Of a stretch of 64,000 nt of DNA, positions 40,536 through 64,000 are shown piece by piece. Source of the stretch: Onchocerca volvulus (lineage: Eukaryota > Nematoda > Chromadorea > Rhabditida > Onchocercidae); assembly GCA_000499405.2 (NCBI GenBank), contig HG738137.1, positions 930,001 through 994,000 on the forward strand, written 5' to 3'. The notes under the pieces were generated by a model. It did not search any database. It was not told where the DNA came from and saw only the letters and a list, made by a program, of their open reading frames with translations. The number at the start of each line of letters is the position of its first letter. Within the stretch, counting starts at the first letter, position 1. The translations under genes were made by a program, and so were the position numbers.

Positions 40536-41174
40536 CTGTAAGAAAGCACTGGTTACCCTATTTCCATGATTGAGATACATCAATAGTGATCAATGAAAAG
40601 ACGAAAAGAAGTATCATTGTTTTACAGATTTTAAAAGCAAGTATTACTTAAATATGTCGCGTGATAACTGCATTATCATTTCTATTGTTTCATTCGCTCT
40701 ATTACTTCATTTTAATGATTCCAAAAAGAAAAAAATGCTTGAATTTTTGAAATGAAAAACTACAGTATATTTCCATAAAATGGAATATTATTAAACATAT
40801 AGGCTAATATCATAGAAACAAAAAAAGAACATTTCAAAAAAATTTATTGACGGTATTTAGAGAAATATTGAATCAAAAATGTATGACATTATTTGTTCTT
40901 TCCAGAAAATTGCACAGTTTGCATGCAAATGCATGTCGTCAAATTAATTATGTATGCAGATCAAACTATAAAATCAAAATAATGATATTATGTCTTTTAT
41001 TTACCAAGAAAATAACACTCCTTCCACTATGAATCGAAGCTTTATGACATGCATATACAAACTGGATCTATTCAGTGAAATGCAATCATGGAGAAATACA
41101 TAAACGAATGTAAAGCAATGAAGTAATTGATACGAACTAAAAAAAAAGATATATACATTAAAAATTTTTCCTAA
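40536..41174 (-). other. gap between zinc-finger gene and RING gene (same strand)
   Basis: About 640 bp. On the minus strand an AATAAA (forward 41001-40996) lies about 175 nt after the zinc-finger stop and may be its poly(A) signal. A TTCTTACAG acceptor at the far end opens the RING gene. No further coding exon was confirmed. Confidence 0.5.
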
Positions 41175-44100
41175 TTAATTTAAAGTACGACGCCAAGTTA
41201 ACAAATCACTGCGATCAAGCAAATCAATGTTGTCCCGTTCATGTTCCCGACGGATATGTGCCAGTAAGCATTCTCGATCTTGAAAATGCTCCAAACAAAG
41301 CTTACACATTTCCGCTCTTGTTCTATAAATTTCTTTGAATTAAAGATCAATAAAAAAAAAAAAATTCGTACCTAAGTATGCTCACAGAAAATTATTTATA
41401 GGAATATAATATTCTTTAAAAAACAATTAATGCAAAAAAGTAACACTTACTTAAAAATCTAACATTAAGATTAATTTAAATAATAATATTTACTGGATAT
41501 AAAATCAGCTCACATGAACGACTGAAACTGATCGTTGTTTACTGTTGTTGTTGCTCCATCCAAATGGCGAGTTAACTGCGGAAGCGAGAAAAACTGAAAA
41601 AAGAAAACAGATCAAACCACTCGAACGTAAACCATGGCTTTTGAGTCAAAGGAATAAATCTTTCGGAATCTAAAATTTTCTGCCTTTTTAAAATATTTTC
41701 CATTTTCTAATTTCTGAATATTCCCCACCATAATAATTACTTCCTGATGTGTAATGTGTAGTAGTTACCTGTGCTGTTTCATGATCTTCGCTAACAAAGT
41801 GTGCATCACTTTCTTCCTGACTGGAAAAACTTTCGTCGCAAATGACACAGTTAGAAATGAATGTCGGTGGCTGCGATAAAGAATCGAAATATTGCGCATT
41901 TGTATATAAACTTAATGGTAAATTGGTAAGTTCAATGGATGCATTCACCGGTACCATTATAATATTCGTCTGTAATGGATGTTAATGAAAAAATGGTCAA
42001 TTAGTGACAGCCATGATCATCTGATCATTTTGAGTGACCGAAGATTAAGAAGTCGAAATATAGCGTAGTTAAGTGATCAACGGTTATTTAACTGCGCTCT
42101 ATTTCAATTCCCTAATCGAAGTCCTTCCGCTGCCAATTTTAAGTTATCCCACCTAATGTCTATTTGTTGGTAGATTATTGATGGCTTCATATAAAATTTG
42201 GATTTTAAAATTAAACTTCACAAAACAGCTTACTTCTTTTTCTGATAAAAAAGAAAACATGCGCCGTGAATCGATAATTATAAATGAACCAGCATCCAAG
42301 AACGGATAAGAAACAGCAATTCGAAGCATTACACCTTCTGGTGATAAAGAACGTAGCATCTGTATTGGAATCACAATCGCACCACAATTATTTATTTCAT
42401 TCACATCGCTAACACTGCAGTTGAAATACGTCAAAGTGATGTAATTTGTTAATAAATTTGAAATTTTGACTGTAAGTGGAATTAATAGTTAAAATCAATG
42501 CATTGACAGACCTGACACAATTAAAGATGCTTTTAAAAAAGCTTGTTAGATTTCAAAAACATATATAGTATAAAATTTGCAAAGAATTCAACAGACAAGA
42601 AATATCATGTAATTGATAACTTACGAAATTTCATTAATTGTTACTTCAACAGTTTGTGGATTTAAATGCGGCTGCAGTCTCAATACGAGATGTGTTACCG
42701 TAGTATTGATGTCCTAAATTGAAAACAGATCAGTCGCAGCCAGATACTCGCATGAATTATAACGAACTTTATAATTCTGAATAAAGCAAAGAAAAAGAAA
42801 ATATTTTTATCCCATAAATCTGAACCTTGTTTATAATACGTGAAAAAGCAGAATTAAATGAAGACTGCACAAATCCAACATTCTTAAGATCAGGTGCTAG
42901 CTGTGACGCAGTTGCCTGAAATTGCTCGTTGGCGTTCAAGGAAGACGCAACGCCATTAATACCATCAACCGTGACATATGAATGGAATTGTCTCACGTGT
43001 GCATCACGACTACGAGCAGTTCTATAATCAGCATTGAATTCTTTTTATAAATTGATGGTGAAAATGTGAAAATTTAAAGAGAATCTTAACAATATCTTCC
43101 AAAAGCAATAAGTGTAATGAACTAACTTAAACCGTTCTTTGCATGTTTCGTCGGTACATTTGAAAGATTTCTCTTCTGCATGAACTAAATATAAATGCTG
43201 CCTTAAAGCTGATAACGAACAATAGCATCGCTTACACAATGCACACATTTCACGTGCATTACCCAAATCCTCATGTATTTTCAAGTGTTGATATAAAGTT
43301 GATTTGACACGAAAAGATCGCTCACATATCCCGCATGAAAAGGGTTTCTCACCTAAAATAAAAATTTGGAAGAAAAATTTTTTTTTCTGTAAAAAATAAT
43401 ATCATGTGTAACATCAAAAGTTTTTGGAAAGGATACATATTTAAAATAACAACCATCATTAAACACAAGAAATCAGGATTCCATCAAAAACAAGTGCAAC
43501 TATCTTTCGAAAAATTTCATTTTGAGGAAATGAACAAGATTACCAGTATGAATTCTCTTATGTCGCACCAAATCTGATGGTTTTTTGAATCGCCGATCAC
43601 AAACATCACAGATATGAGATCGCTAAAGAAAAGTTACAAATACAATACAACAGCTACGAATTCATCCAAATTTATCTAATTATTTGAATCGATAAATTAT
43701 TCGATCCTTGTTTTCAAGAATATAATTCATATTTTTCTTCTATCTCATTCTCATCTTCCTTAGTCAAAAACATATTGCTTTAATCACGAGACCAACTGAG
43801 GGTTACAGAGAACAGACAGACCCTCTGTAATAAAACACTCTTTTCCGACATAGTACATAACATATTCAATCTATTGTTTTTAATTTTCTTTCTCATGCAC
43901 TCTACGGTCAATTTTTCTCCTCGCAAATTTTTTTCAATTTTCTTTTCTCTATTAATTTCTCTAGTACATGAAAATAAATGCAAAAAAATCATCCATTATT
44001 ATATTAGCATTACACAATGAAATCTTCAAAAAGACATTATTGAACAGACAGACAAACAATTTTAAATAATATTGTCAATAGGTCTGGTATTAAAATCAAA

Positions 44101-47100
44101 GATGAGCTAATTAAAAATTCGAGTAATGAAGTAAAGGAAATGACTGATAAAATCACAAATACACAAACCTGGTCTTCCTTCAGCAAGAAATTTGTACCAT
44201 CGGTGAAATTTCGTTGTTCATGTTGATTCTGCAAATGATGCTGTTTTTAAACAGTTAATTATAATAAAATTAGTCTGAAATTTCTTTTCTTTTTCTCATT
44301 TCCAAATGTGCCAATAACAAAAAAAAAAATTAAGCAATGCACAGAATTTCCATGATCAAATCTCTTTAAAATTAGAAAAACATTGATGGTTTTTTTTTTT
44401 TTTTTTTTTAACAAACAAAGAGCTTAGTCTTCCTTACATTAATTCATATTCTTAATGTATTCTTAATATAAATGAACACAAACTTAAAGAAATTTTTAGT
44501 AACTCGATTAAGTTGGCTCGAAGTCTACTGAAAACAAGCATGCTGCAAATCAGATAAAAAGCAAATGATACCAGCCATTTAATTACTTGGTCTTTTGTTA
44601 ACTTATCAGCAGTTCAATCGCTTCAATTCTTAACTAGCAAATAGAAGCCGAAATCTTCTCAGCTTGTTTGATATTTGTCATGCTTTCAAGATAGAGTGAT
44701 AAACCAAGATGGAGTTTTTATACCAAGATAGAGTGACAAATCATCTTTAGGAAGAAAAAATAGTTTTCGAAAAAATGTCAGATAATTTCAAATAAGAAAA
44801 ACGTACAGGACGATGGAACGCATGCAAATGATCAGCAAGGCCAATACATCCGGAAAAGGTTTTTGAGCAATGATTACATGTCAGGACAGGAAGATTATGT
44901 AGCGGATCGGAAACCATATTGTATAAATGGGTTGATAACGTTGCATCTGCAAATTATTGTAAATATGGAAGAAATACAATAGGAATGGAAATTCGCTAAA
45001 TATACCTGAGCTGAAGCTGAAAAAGCACACAGGGCAGCGGGTCTCCTGAGATTTATCAACTGCCAAACCGTTTATCAGATCGCAGTCTTGTGACATCAAA
45101 CAGGTATTCAAATATGATGTCTGAAAAAGCTAGTTATTTGAAAAAAGTAAAATTTAAACTTATTTGAAGTCTTTGAAAGTTTCATGTTTCCAATTCTTTC
45201 ACCATCAATTTTGACGGCACTCAGTCTTCTACTAACGCCGGACGTACATGAATTTTGTGCCACGTACTGTTCATTAAAATGAAGTTAGTGCAAAAAGTTT
45301 AAATTTAGCTAAATAATATACAAAAAGTTTAAATTTAGCTAAATACTAAACAAAGAATTGAACGAAATTACTGTTAGTTACCTCAGCTGAATTTTCAATA
45401 TCCAACTGTTTCGAATCAGATTCCAAAGATGAAAAATCAAAATTGGTAAGATCATTTTCACTAAAGTGAGCATTATCATCTTGCTCACTTTTACTGAATA
45501 AATTATCGGGTGACCAAGAGAGAGATTCCTGAAATAATTCTTTTAATCGCACAAAATGAAAGCAATCAATAACTCAATAGAGTATTTACTTCATTTAATT
45601 CCTATCATTTAATGAATAAAATACTTCAATATTCGTTATAATTATGATTATTACAAAGACTGCTCAGTCCGATTAACTAAGTTTGTAGTCAGTTTTCTAC
45701 CACCAGTTAAGGATGACTTCTAACTAAAGATGTTACATTCATTGCTTTATTCGACGCAAAGACATATACCAAATAGTTTTGAAATCAAAAACAACTGAAA
45801 CCATATCTCAGCAATCAAGAACGATGTTGGGACTGATGATTATACTGACTTCGATTGCGGCAAATGTTAAAAGTAGTAATTACAACTTACAAAGTTTATT
45901 AAGCTATTGGGTCGTGAATGTTTGCTTGCATGTGCTTTTAGTTGAGAATGGCGCCTGAATGTCTGATTACAGGTCAAACACTTGAATGGTCGCTTATTGG
46001 TGTGTATCTCGCTGTGATATTTTAACTGGGCTAAAAAAAAAAAAAAGCCGATTAATTTTAGTTTCACATTTAGAAATGACTTTCGAAAGAAATGTACACA
46101 TATTGAAGATTTTTATGAAGAAATTTATTCATATCTGCACAATTAAATATTGATATCACTACAATTTCATTAGGTCTTAGTTGATATTAGCGATATTTGA
46201 ACTTAAAGAAGGTAAATTTTTGTCGTATCCAACAAACGGAAGCAATATGAGATTCTTACACCATAGAATAGATCGCATATTTGTGCGATTAAAATAATCT
46301 CTCAAAATTAACTTTCTTTTGGAAGATAAAACTAAATATTATTTCCCAAAATTACATACCTAAGGAGTAAAAAGATTTATAGCATAGTCGGCAGATGTGC
46401 GGTTTAATGCCTGTGTGTCGATTGATATGCTCCTTCAAACAGCGAAGTGTTGAAAATGATGCTGTGCAGGTACGACATTTGTAGGGTCTCCGCTCCGGTT
46501 CACTATTTATAGGAGTATTCTCAGTAGGTGGCAAAAGTTCTAGTAAACTTGCAGACGAGCCTACTTCAGCATTTGTTGTTAAACAAGCTATTTGATGCTG
46601 TTCCAACGCTTTTTTACTCAGGAAAATCTAAAAATTAAGAGTCTATCCTTCTTTTATATATGTGAACTCAAAAAGAATTTTGGAATAAAAAAAATATATG
46701 CATACCGTGGAATAAGTGATGAATAAGAGATGTCGTGATTCTCAGAAAAAATGACGATGAGAAATCAATGCAAGGAAATATCTAATATGTCTCATTATAA
46801 TGCATCAATGTGTACAATAATTAGAAATAAAATAATTGAAAAAAAACTTACTTGTGAACACACTCCACAATGTTCCAACGGCCTTTCATGGATTTTGAGA
46901 TGCCGGCGCAATGATGGTGTCGATGCTAACTGGAAATTACATTTATTAATTTTTTTTTTTTTGCAATATTTTCAATTCCTATAATTCTCAATTTTTGTTC
47001 CCTTAAGAACTTGTAAAATAATATGTTTACCTGTTTCATACAAACAGGACATCGTGCACATGTATAGTAATTATCGGGATGGTCAGCGCGAACATGACTA

Positions 47101-50100
47101 TCCATATGCAACTTCAGTGAAGACTTCAAATTAAAATTTCGACCACATCGATTGCATGAAAATGGCCGTTCACCACTATGTATTCGATAATGTCGCACCA
47201 AATCAGATGTTTTGCCGAAAGCTTTCCCACATATACAGCAATAAAACAGTTTGCGTTTTCTGTTTTGTTTCTAAAACTTTTTTTTTTTTTTTTATCAAAT
47301 TGCTTAGCAACAAATATTGGACTGATAATAATGCTTCAAACTGCAAGTCCAGAACTTTTTATAATTCATAACTTACAAAAGAAGACCAATTTGGGAAACA
47401 TATTTAAAATTATATGAGAAAAATCAGTCAATAAAGATTGAAGTGAAAACAATAAAAAAAATAAGAAAATTTCACATAAACTTAATCTTCGTATTAAAAA
47501 ATTTGAATAGTAATGAAGCTCAGCATTAATTTTTTTTTGGAAAAGAGTGCAATCAATCACATTTCTTTAATTCAAATCTAATTTACAAGAATTCCAGAAA
47601 ATACCTCAGGATTAGTAGATTCTTCTTCGGTGACCAGCGAATTTTTTAAGACTACTGAAAAAATAATCTTAACTGAAAATTTCAAACGTAGGAAGCTAAA
47701 AAACTGCGAAGAAGTTAGAGTACAAAAGAGATATATATCTTTGACTTGAAAAGACGGAAAAATTGCTTCTGAATTTAAGACATTTGAATAACTCAATTTA
47801 ATTTAAATGAATTCATCAAACCTTGTTCTGGATGCCGTTTTCGGGCATGTACTTGTAATGGCTGCAATGAAGTGAATACACAAGTACATTTTAGACATCG
47901 AAAAACTGTACGCGATGTAGCATCTGGAGGATGTAAAAGTTTCACATGTCGACGCAAATTTCCAGCCTGAAAAAAGCAAATCCTTAACTATCGAACATTT
48001 TCCGAAACATTTTCAGAATTAAAAAAATTTAAATCAACCAACTTGAAAAATTATGAGCTCAGAAAATCTTTGGAAAAATGAAATAAAAATATATCATTTT
48101 ATAAATTTAATAAAAAATAATAGAGCATATGTGTCCCATAAAAAATATTGAAATGAAAAGACAGGATAAAAAAGTAACTAAAACTAGGATTAGAAATAAA
48201 ATTTAAGAAATTTAGTTCATAGAGAATGAAATGAATTTCTTAATTTTTTTTTTTTAAAATTCAGTTCATCACTTCGAATCAGATACAGAAATCAATTTCG
48301 TTTCTAATCAGTCACGAGATTAGAGAATTAAAAAAATCACATTTTCTTAAACACTATTCATCATTTAAAGAGATTCAATCCCTTAATAGTTCTTTCAAAA
48401 AAAAAGCTCACTTGTGAAAAGGTTGCATCACAAAGTGAACATTTATGATTTTGAGCAGTAGATGCATTATGAGTCAGCATATGTTGTCCCAGAGAAGCTT
48501 TTTGGGAGAATCGTTTTCCACAAATTTCACAAACAAAACGACGTTCTTCTGATATATGACATAGAATTATACATAAAGCATAATTATATGAATATAAATT
48601 ACTACCAAAATGTATTCGCCTTTAGCCACTTCGAATAAAATCCAGTCCAAATCTAACAAAGTACTTTTTCCCGTCTCTCTATCATGACCTCGATGAAATA
48701 TTTTGAATTTATTCATTTATTCATGAACCAAAGATAATCTGCTTCATGTCATGCTTGAAAATTATATGAGAAAAACTGCGATATTCTACAACTGCATCGA
48801 CAGCTTTATCTCCACGACACGTAAGAGACATAATGGAACGAATTTTACGATGAATTCCAATAATGCTTGGGAACTTTAAAAAAATCAAAGGGGCTTACTT
48901 GTATGGACGACATAATGTCGCATCAATTCAAATTTTTTTCTAAAAGATTTGCCACATGCTTCACATTTATGAGCCTTATCACCAGGATCTGATTCACGTT
49001 TCCGTTTATTTCTTTTCATTGTCTTACTGAAAACAAATGAAAAAATACATTAAACCAATAAGCATTATTTTATCTATGCATAATAATCTCTAAACTAAAT
49101 AAAGGTATGTTAGTTAAGGTCTGAATGTTCTTAAAAATTGCTTCCAACTAAACCTTATGGATGCTCGATATGACAATTACTAGATCCTAGATATATCTTT
49201 TGGGCTTCACGTTCTATTTCTTCCGCTACAAATTAATGTCATTTTCTTGAAAATTCGGTGAGTTATCGTATATATATATTTGATATTATTTAATTAAATA
49301 GCTGCTCATTATAATCCGAAATTTTCTCTCAAAAACAACCAGAATTAATGAAAATTACTTTATTTTCCGATGCATCTGTTGGTGTTCATCCATTGCTTCT
49401 TTGCTCAACATAGCAATACCACATTTTTTACATATTTCAACAGTAGCGATATCTTCCAAGCGAGGATAACAGTGTTCTAGACGCAAATGTTTGTTCAAAA
49501 GTGCCTAAAATGGTAAAATTAAGCAAGAACACAAAATTTCCAATGTTCATATAAAAAACACAAAAATTCAGTTAACCATCATTAAGATTTCCGGAATTAT
49601 TTGAAATCAGTCCAATGCCTTTTATAGAACTCACCAGACTAAATATTGTAGCAATGAGAGAAGGATTTGTTAAACTGATCATATGAGCTGTCATAATTAA
49701 ACATTTAGTTCAATTTCCCGCTTTTTAGACTTCTTGGCACTTAACTATAAATCAGCATGCAGCTATAGTAGTTTCTAAGATTACAAATAAATATATATAA
49801 ACATTATTTCTCAGTCTAAAAATATATATAATACATTTATTTTTCAATTTTATTCAATCATTGGCTATATTAAATCCAAATGAGATAATTAAATTGACAT
49901 AAATAAAAGATTATCCTGTATGAATTAAATTGATAATGAACCTGAAAATCAAATTCTTCTTTACAAAATGTACATATAAGCGAATCGTTCAGGCCGTGGA
50001 TTTGAAGGTGCGCATAATAAGCAGCTAATCTAGCATACTTCTTTGGACAGAACGAACAGATGTATTTATCATTTTCAACCAGTGCTTTAGCATGTTGTCC

Positions 50101-51605
50101 AAGGTGGTGCAGTTTTAAATTATGCTCCTTATTATACTCTTTATCGCATATATCACATCTAAAACACTTAACTGACAATTTGTACTGAATCAAATCAATT
50201 ATTTGACTCATTTATTTTTTATATCAATTGTTTGGAATTCTAATGAAATAGTTTTAATGAGACATATTTCAGTATTTCCTATCACATTTGATCCGCTGAA
50301 AAATAAATTTCAAAAAAGTAAATAAATAAACGTACTTGTAACACTTTTCTAATTTACAATTTTTGGTATGATTCAAATATTCCTCCAAATCGAAAAGAGC
50401 ATCACAAACGCTACATCGCGCCAAATAGTGTGTCTACAAATAATTATAATTTATTCAGAACAAATAAATACTAACACAGTGATAATTTGATTATCTAAAC
50501 AAAATCAACTGATATTTTTAGGGTTCTCCTATACAGCTATATAATCAACGCGCTGAAAGACAGAGTATTTCAAGAAGTCCAGTTCAGGATTGATTTTAAT
50601 GAAATTGCAAACAAATTAAAGACAGATTTAACTTCTTATTTCACAGAATTCTTCAGAATTTTCAATATTTGCTAAACTAAACTCAATATGAGATTGAACC
50701 GGTTCAAAAAAAAAAAAAATTCTTTCTAGAAAAGACTTTCAAAAAACTTTTGTCTTGCAAAAATAAAAAATTATGATTCACTGTATTAAAATTAATAACA
50801 TGCAAATAAGTTTGATCATGTTTCTGAACTTACATTACTCGAAATTGGCATACTGAACGAATTATCGACCCATGTTGAAGTTGATGATTCTTGAATAAAA
50901 TATATTTTAATAATTAATTTTAAGTAAACAAAGAAATAAAATGCGAAAGCGTCTTAAATAACTGAAAAATTTCTTCGGCTTATTCGAAATAACTCGATAA
51001 AAAAAAAACTACAACTTCGTTTAATATTTGAATGTACAATTAAGTATAATAACTAGGGCAGTGCAGAGGAGGATTATAAATCATTTATTATTGTATATCC
51101 TTCGATTCCTAAATTCGAATATGGCATCTTTCAAAAAGTTACATCCGAAACAATTGCATGTTTCATTCCAGTATCTCATGAATATAATCAGATATTATCT
51201 CTTTCAAAAAAAGTCTTCAATTGCTTTCTTTAATCCATTCCAATAGCAGAAGTGCTGATGAAGGTTAAGAGTTTAATGAAATTATTCTTCTATGGAAGAT
51301 TCATAAAACAATAAGATTTCATTTTTTTTTTTTTTTTGAATAACAACACTAAGATTTAGAAGAAGCAGCAAAAACGAACCATTTTGAGCGCAATCATATC
51401 TAAGCATTTGCTCTTGTTGTTGTTCTTGCTGCTGAAGGTGGCGATGGTGTTGTTGTGTTGATGATATATTTTGATGATAAATCGTCGATCCAGATAATGT
51501 AAATGAATAATTATCGGATCTTCCATCATTTTCCAGATTTTCGTCAATTATTACATAACGAATTCCTTCCGGATCGTTGTCAGTCGTCATTTTGTTGTGT
51601 TGCAT
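41175..51605 (-). CDS. polydactyl C2H2 zinc-finger protein, about 24 fingers
   Basis: Probable nuclear DNA-binding regulator, 1196 aa in 25 exons: 51605-51380, 50889-50834, 50433-50336, 50158-49942, 49504-49359, 49026-48899, 48548-48412, 47966-47822, 47654-47605, 47270-47031, 46929-46852, 46627-46360, 46030-45891, 45528-45382, 45120-45006, 44946-44807, 44228-44169, 43622-43544, 43352-43127, 43021-42826, 42713-42625, 42414-42234, 41969-41769, 41593-41514, 41322-41175. Every junction is GT/AG and in phase. A Gln-rich N-terminal segment (about 50-70) is followed by C2H2 fingers from about residue 100 to 640, a Ser/Asp-rich linker (643-692), more fingers to about 905 and two at the C-terminus (about 1090 and 1155). 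A few are C2HC or incomplete. Basic KRNKRKR near residue 255 is a candidate nuclear signal. Classical linkers ([18 protein letters not shown]) appear. The PSDLVRH fingers recall ZNF236, but that assignment is tentative. Confidence 0.9.
45288..45350. repeat. 30-bp tandem duplication in zinc-finger gene intron
   Basis: Two adjacent near-identical copies of a unit containing AAGTTTAAATTTAGCTAAAT, between the exons at 45528-45382 and 45120-45006. Confidence 0.7.
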
Positions 51606-51640
51606 CGCTTTTTAAAATCATAAAATTTTATTCATCTGAA
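51606..51640 (-). promoter_or_regulatory. candidate spliced-leader acceptor and 5-codon uORF of the zinc-finger gene
   Basis: On the minus strand a TTTGTTTCAG acceptor ends at 51636, 30 nt before the coding ATG at 51605. The leader between them starts directly with ATG and reads five codons to TGA. The acceptor is a consensus trans- or cis-splice site. Confidence 0.5.
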
Positions 51641-53305
51641 ACAAATCATTTTTTTAGCATCTCTATTGTTGCTATTCATGGATAAAAGTCAGTAATAAAA
51701 TTTTTGTTCAACATTACCAAAGCAAGAACGATAACTTTCTTTCAGATTTAGCTGGGAACTTTTCATATAACTATCACGATAGGTAAGAAATCTTTCCTCA
51801 AGATAACCAGAATATTTTTAAGCTAATCAAGCAATCCATTTTTTGATGCTACTGAAATTGATTGCGCTAATCAAAACAGTATGTATTACTCCAATTTGCA
51901 GGAAAAAAAAGATCGATAAGAATTTGAAATTCTTTGAATTTGAAATGATTAGAATTCTATAGTCTTTACAAATATATTTTATTGCTTTTTCAATTTCGAA
52001 AAAAATCATTTCGTGGGATTTTTTCAAAAAATGGATCAAATGAAAATTTAAATTAAAAATTACTAGTGAATAAATAGTCCAGTAGCTAAAGAGAATTAGA
52101 GATTAAATAAATTTTAAATGACATAAGTTATAAATTTAGAGCAAGTAAAAGTGAACTAATCAAAGCGTATTAAATGATTACAATATTACTTCAAAAAATA
52201 GTAGCAATATAAGGCCTAAAGCATAATGAATAGTTGAAGAAACAGTAAAGATTGATAAGAACGATTAGAGATTGTAGGAAATTATCGATATTTATTAGAG
52301 CAGTGATTGCAAGTAATTTGTTACTAAAGAGAATATTCTGTATTGTATTTCCACCAATACCAATCCCAGTCTTTTATTAACGGACCGCATGTGGCATATT
52401 GAAAGATGAACTGAGATAGATAAGATCGTCATGAACGTTGAACGTTGAAGGTCATTTCGGTTTCTCGTTTATTCATGAGCTTGTAGAAGGGGGCAATGAA
52501 GAGAATGGATTCAATAATAACATCAGATTTTTGACCCAGAAAAGATGACCTTTGCATGTGACCTTTGGACAATGTGACCTTTATAACTTCACTTTGTCGG
52601 TAGCATTGAGATGGTGATAAAAGAAAGGAACGTCGCAGTTCTTAAGTAATTTCACATTGTCTAATGATCATTTCGCTATAGCTCTCATTACTTATCGTTA
52701 CTTTCATATTTAAAGAAATAAGATCAGATTGTCTCTTTACATTTCAGTATGATTATATTCCTAATTATAATTTCGTTTTATTTATTACTTTAATATTATT
52801 TTAGTATATTTTCAGGTACGCAACGAACATCTAATCAGATATTGCTATTTCCTATTCATATTACTGAAAAATAATTTTTCATTTCCTATTGAAAAACAAT
52901 ACTTTAAATATGATATTGTGGGTATTTTCAACTTCTTCAGCAACGGCTGTAGCACGGTTATTATTATTATTCCTCTGGAATTGGTTGAAAATCTGCAACA
53001 ATTTTTTTGATTTTGCACTTTTTATTTTCAGTTAATTACTGCTTCAAGATTATTTTCATTTCTAAATAAATTCGAATTGTTTTTAGATTTACAGATCGGG
53101 GCCCAAATTTATTTTTTTAATTTAAGATTTTTGTTTTCATTTCATTTCCAGTTGCAATCGATTCTGTCCTTTCGAATGATTTCCAATTTTTATTTTATTT
53201 TGAATGATTTTTTCAGCATCAAACTGAAGAACTGAATATGTGATGGTTGTACGTTCATCCAAATATTATGAGACATTGTCTTTGAAAGGAATATTTTGGT
53301 TTCAG
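51641..53305. promoter_or_regulatory. divergent promoter region between the zinc-finger gene (-) and afadin (+)
   Basis: About 1.65 kb separates the probable 5' ends of two oppositely oriented genes. The middle (about 52360-52640) is the least AT-rich, non-repetitive part and contains clustered AGGTCA-type half-sites. No ORF here has splice support or homology. Confidence 0.55.
52448..52581. promoter_or_regulatory. cluster of nuclear-receptor half-sites
   Basis: AAGGTCA at 52448-52454, with TGACCTT at 52546-52552, 52559-52565 and 52575-52581 in the opposite orientation. Each of the last three is followed by T, so they read AAAGGTCA on the minus strand. A TGACCC is near 52532 and a GAACGTT tandem pair is near 52432-52445. 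AAAGGTCA is the extended half-site used by monomeric nuclear receptors of the ROR, ERR and FTZ-F1 classes (NHR-23 and NHR-25 in nematodes). Confidence 0.55.
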
Positions 53306-53340
53306 GAGAGAAGAAAGAGTATATTCTGGATAATCCGATC

Positions 53341-63517
<10,177 letters not shown>

Positions 63518-64000
63518 GTTTTTGAATTAACCTCGATTTAATTAGGCTCATAGGAAATAGGAAACTAAACTATTGGCTAAAATTGAAGTATTATGAGAGA
63601 AATTCACGAGAAATTCATGAAATATTTTATTAAATTTGAAGCGAAATGTGGAAGTATTAAATTAAATATTTTTCTTTATTTCTTCATAAATATTTGAATA
63701 GTGTATTTGGCTGAATGAATCACTTTTTCGTTAACAATGATAAGATGTTTTAAATCTTATTTCTAATTCAGCTGACTATCTACTGATACGTTGCATAGAT
63801 AGTTTTCTTGAAAAAGGAATTTTCCTTGAAGAAAAGTAACATACAAGTATTTGATATTACTAGATTGATCATTATTTTATTCAGTCTCAATCACTGTAGT
63901 GGCGAGGTTTTTATAATAAAATTCCAGAATATCTTAACAATCTTTTCATATTGTGATAATTATATACAGTTTCGGAGGTTCACAGTTTTTTTTCAAATTT

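Noticed and set aside
40558..40617. Minus-strand ATG with a signal-peptide-like run just before the RING gene
   Set aside because: The frame stops at TAG before the donor, and the remaining gap to the acceptor at 40536 is only about 20 nt, too short for an intron.
43780..43992. 70-codon minus-strand frame in the zinc-finger gene
   Set aside because: Intronic, without a finger motif, and skipped by an in-phase exon pair.
45205..45275. Possible extra exon of the zinc-finger gene on the minus strand
   Set aside because: It has acceptor and donor, but including it would break the phase of the neighbouring exons, which join correctly without it.

Overview
The window is AT-rich eukaryotic DNA. 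Its genes are split into small exons with GT-AG introns and T-rich TTTCAG-type acceptors. The proteins are metazoan: an E-protein bHLH factor, an afadin/AF-6 scaffold, a polydactyl C2H2 zinc-finger protein and a RING protein. The short acceptors, the probable spliced-leader sites just upstream of start codons and the gene content point to a nematode. Intron sizes and base composition would suit a spirurid/filarial worm, but the species is inference. From memory, the C. elegans orthologues of the two recognised genes (hlh-2, afd-1) lie on the same chromosome, which fits conserved macrosynteny.

Layout. 1-1.84 kb: coding-like but broken sequence with repeats around the core CCATCGATGA. 1.84-2.86 kb: a long imperfect inverted repeat. 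2.86-21.4 kb: no supportable gene, but homopolymers, microsatellites, several divergent short-period tandem arrays and a few GC-richer islands. It reads as a large upstream regulatory domain for hlh-2. 21.4-34.7 kb (+): hlh-2, ten coding exons, about 497 aa, with a duplicated alternative exon right after the bHLH. 34.7-36.6 kb: convergent intergenic gap. 40.5-36.6 kb (-): a RING-finger protein, six exons. 51.6-41.2 kb (-): a 25-exon C2H2 zinc-finger gene, 1196 aa, with every exon junction in phase. 51.6-53.3 kb: divergent promoter region with clustered nuclear-receptor half-sites. 53.3 kb to the right edge (+): afadin/afd-1, twelve exons seen, covering RA1, RA2, FHA and the start of the DIL domain, then cut by the window end.

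The four genes do not form one pathway. HLH-2 is the common dimer partner of tissue-specific bHLH factors. Afadin links Ras/Rap signals and junctional adhesion to actin. The zinc-finger protein is a probable DNA-binding regulator. The RING protein is a probable E3 ligase that may be transcribed downstream of it. All exon models were built by hand from splice signals, phase and homology. No database search was run.
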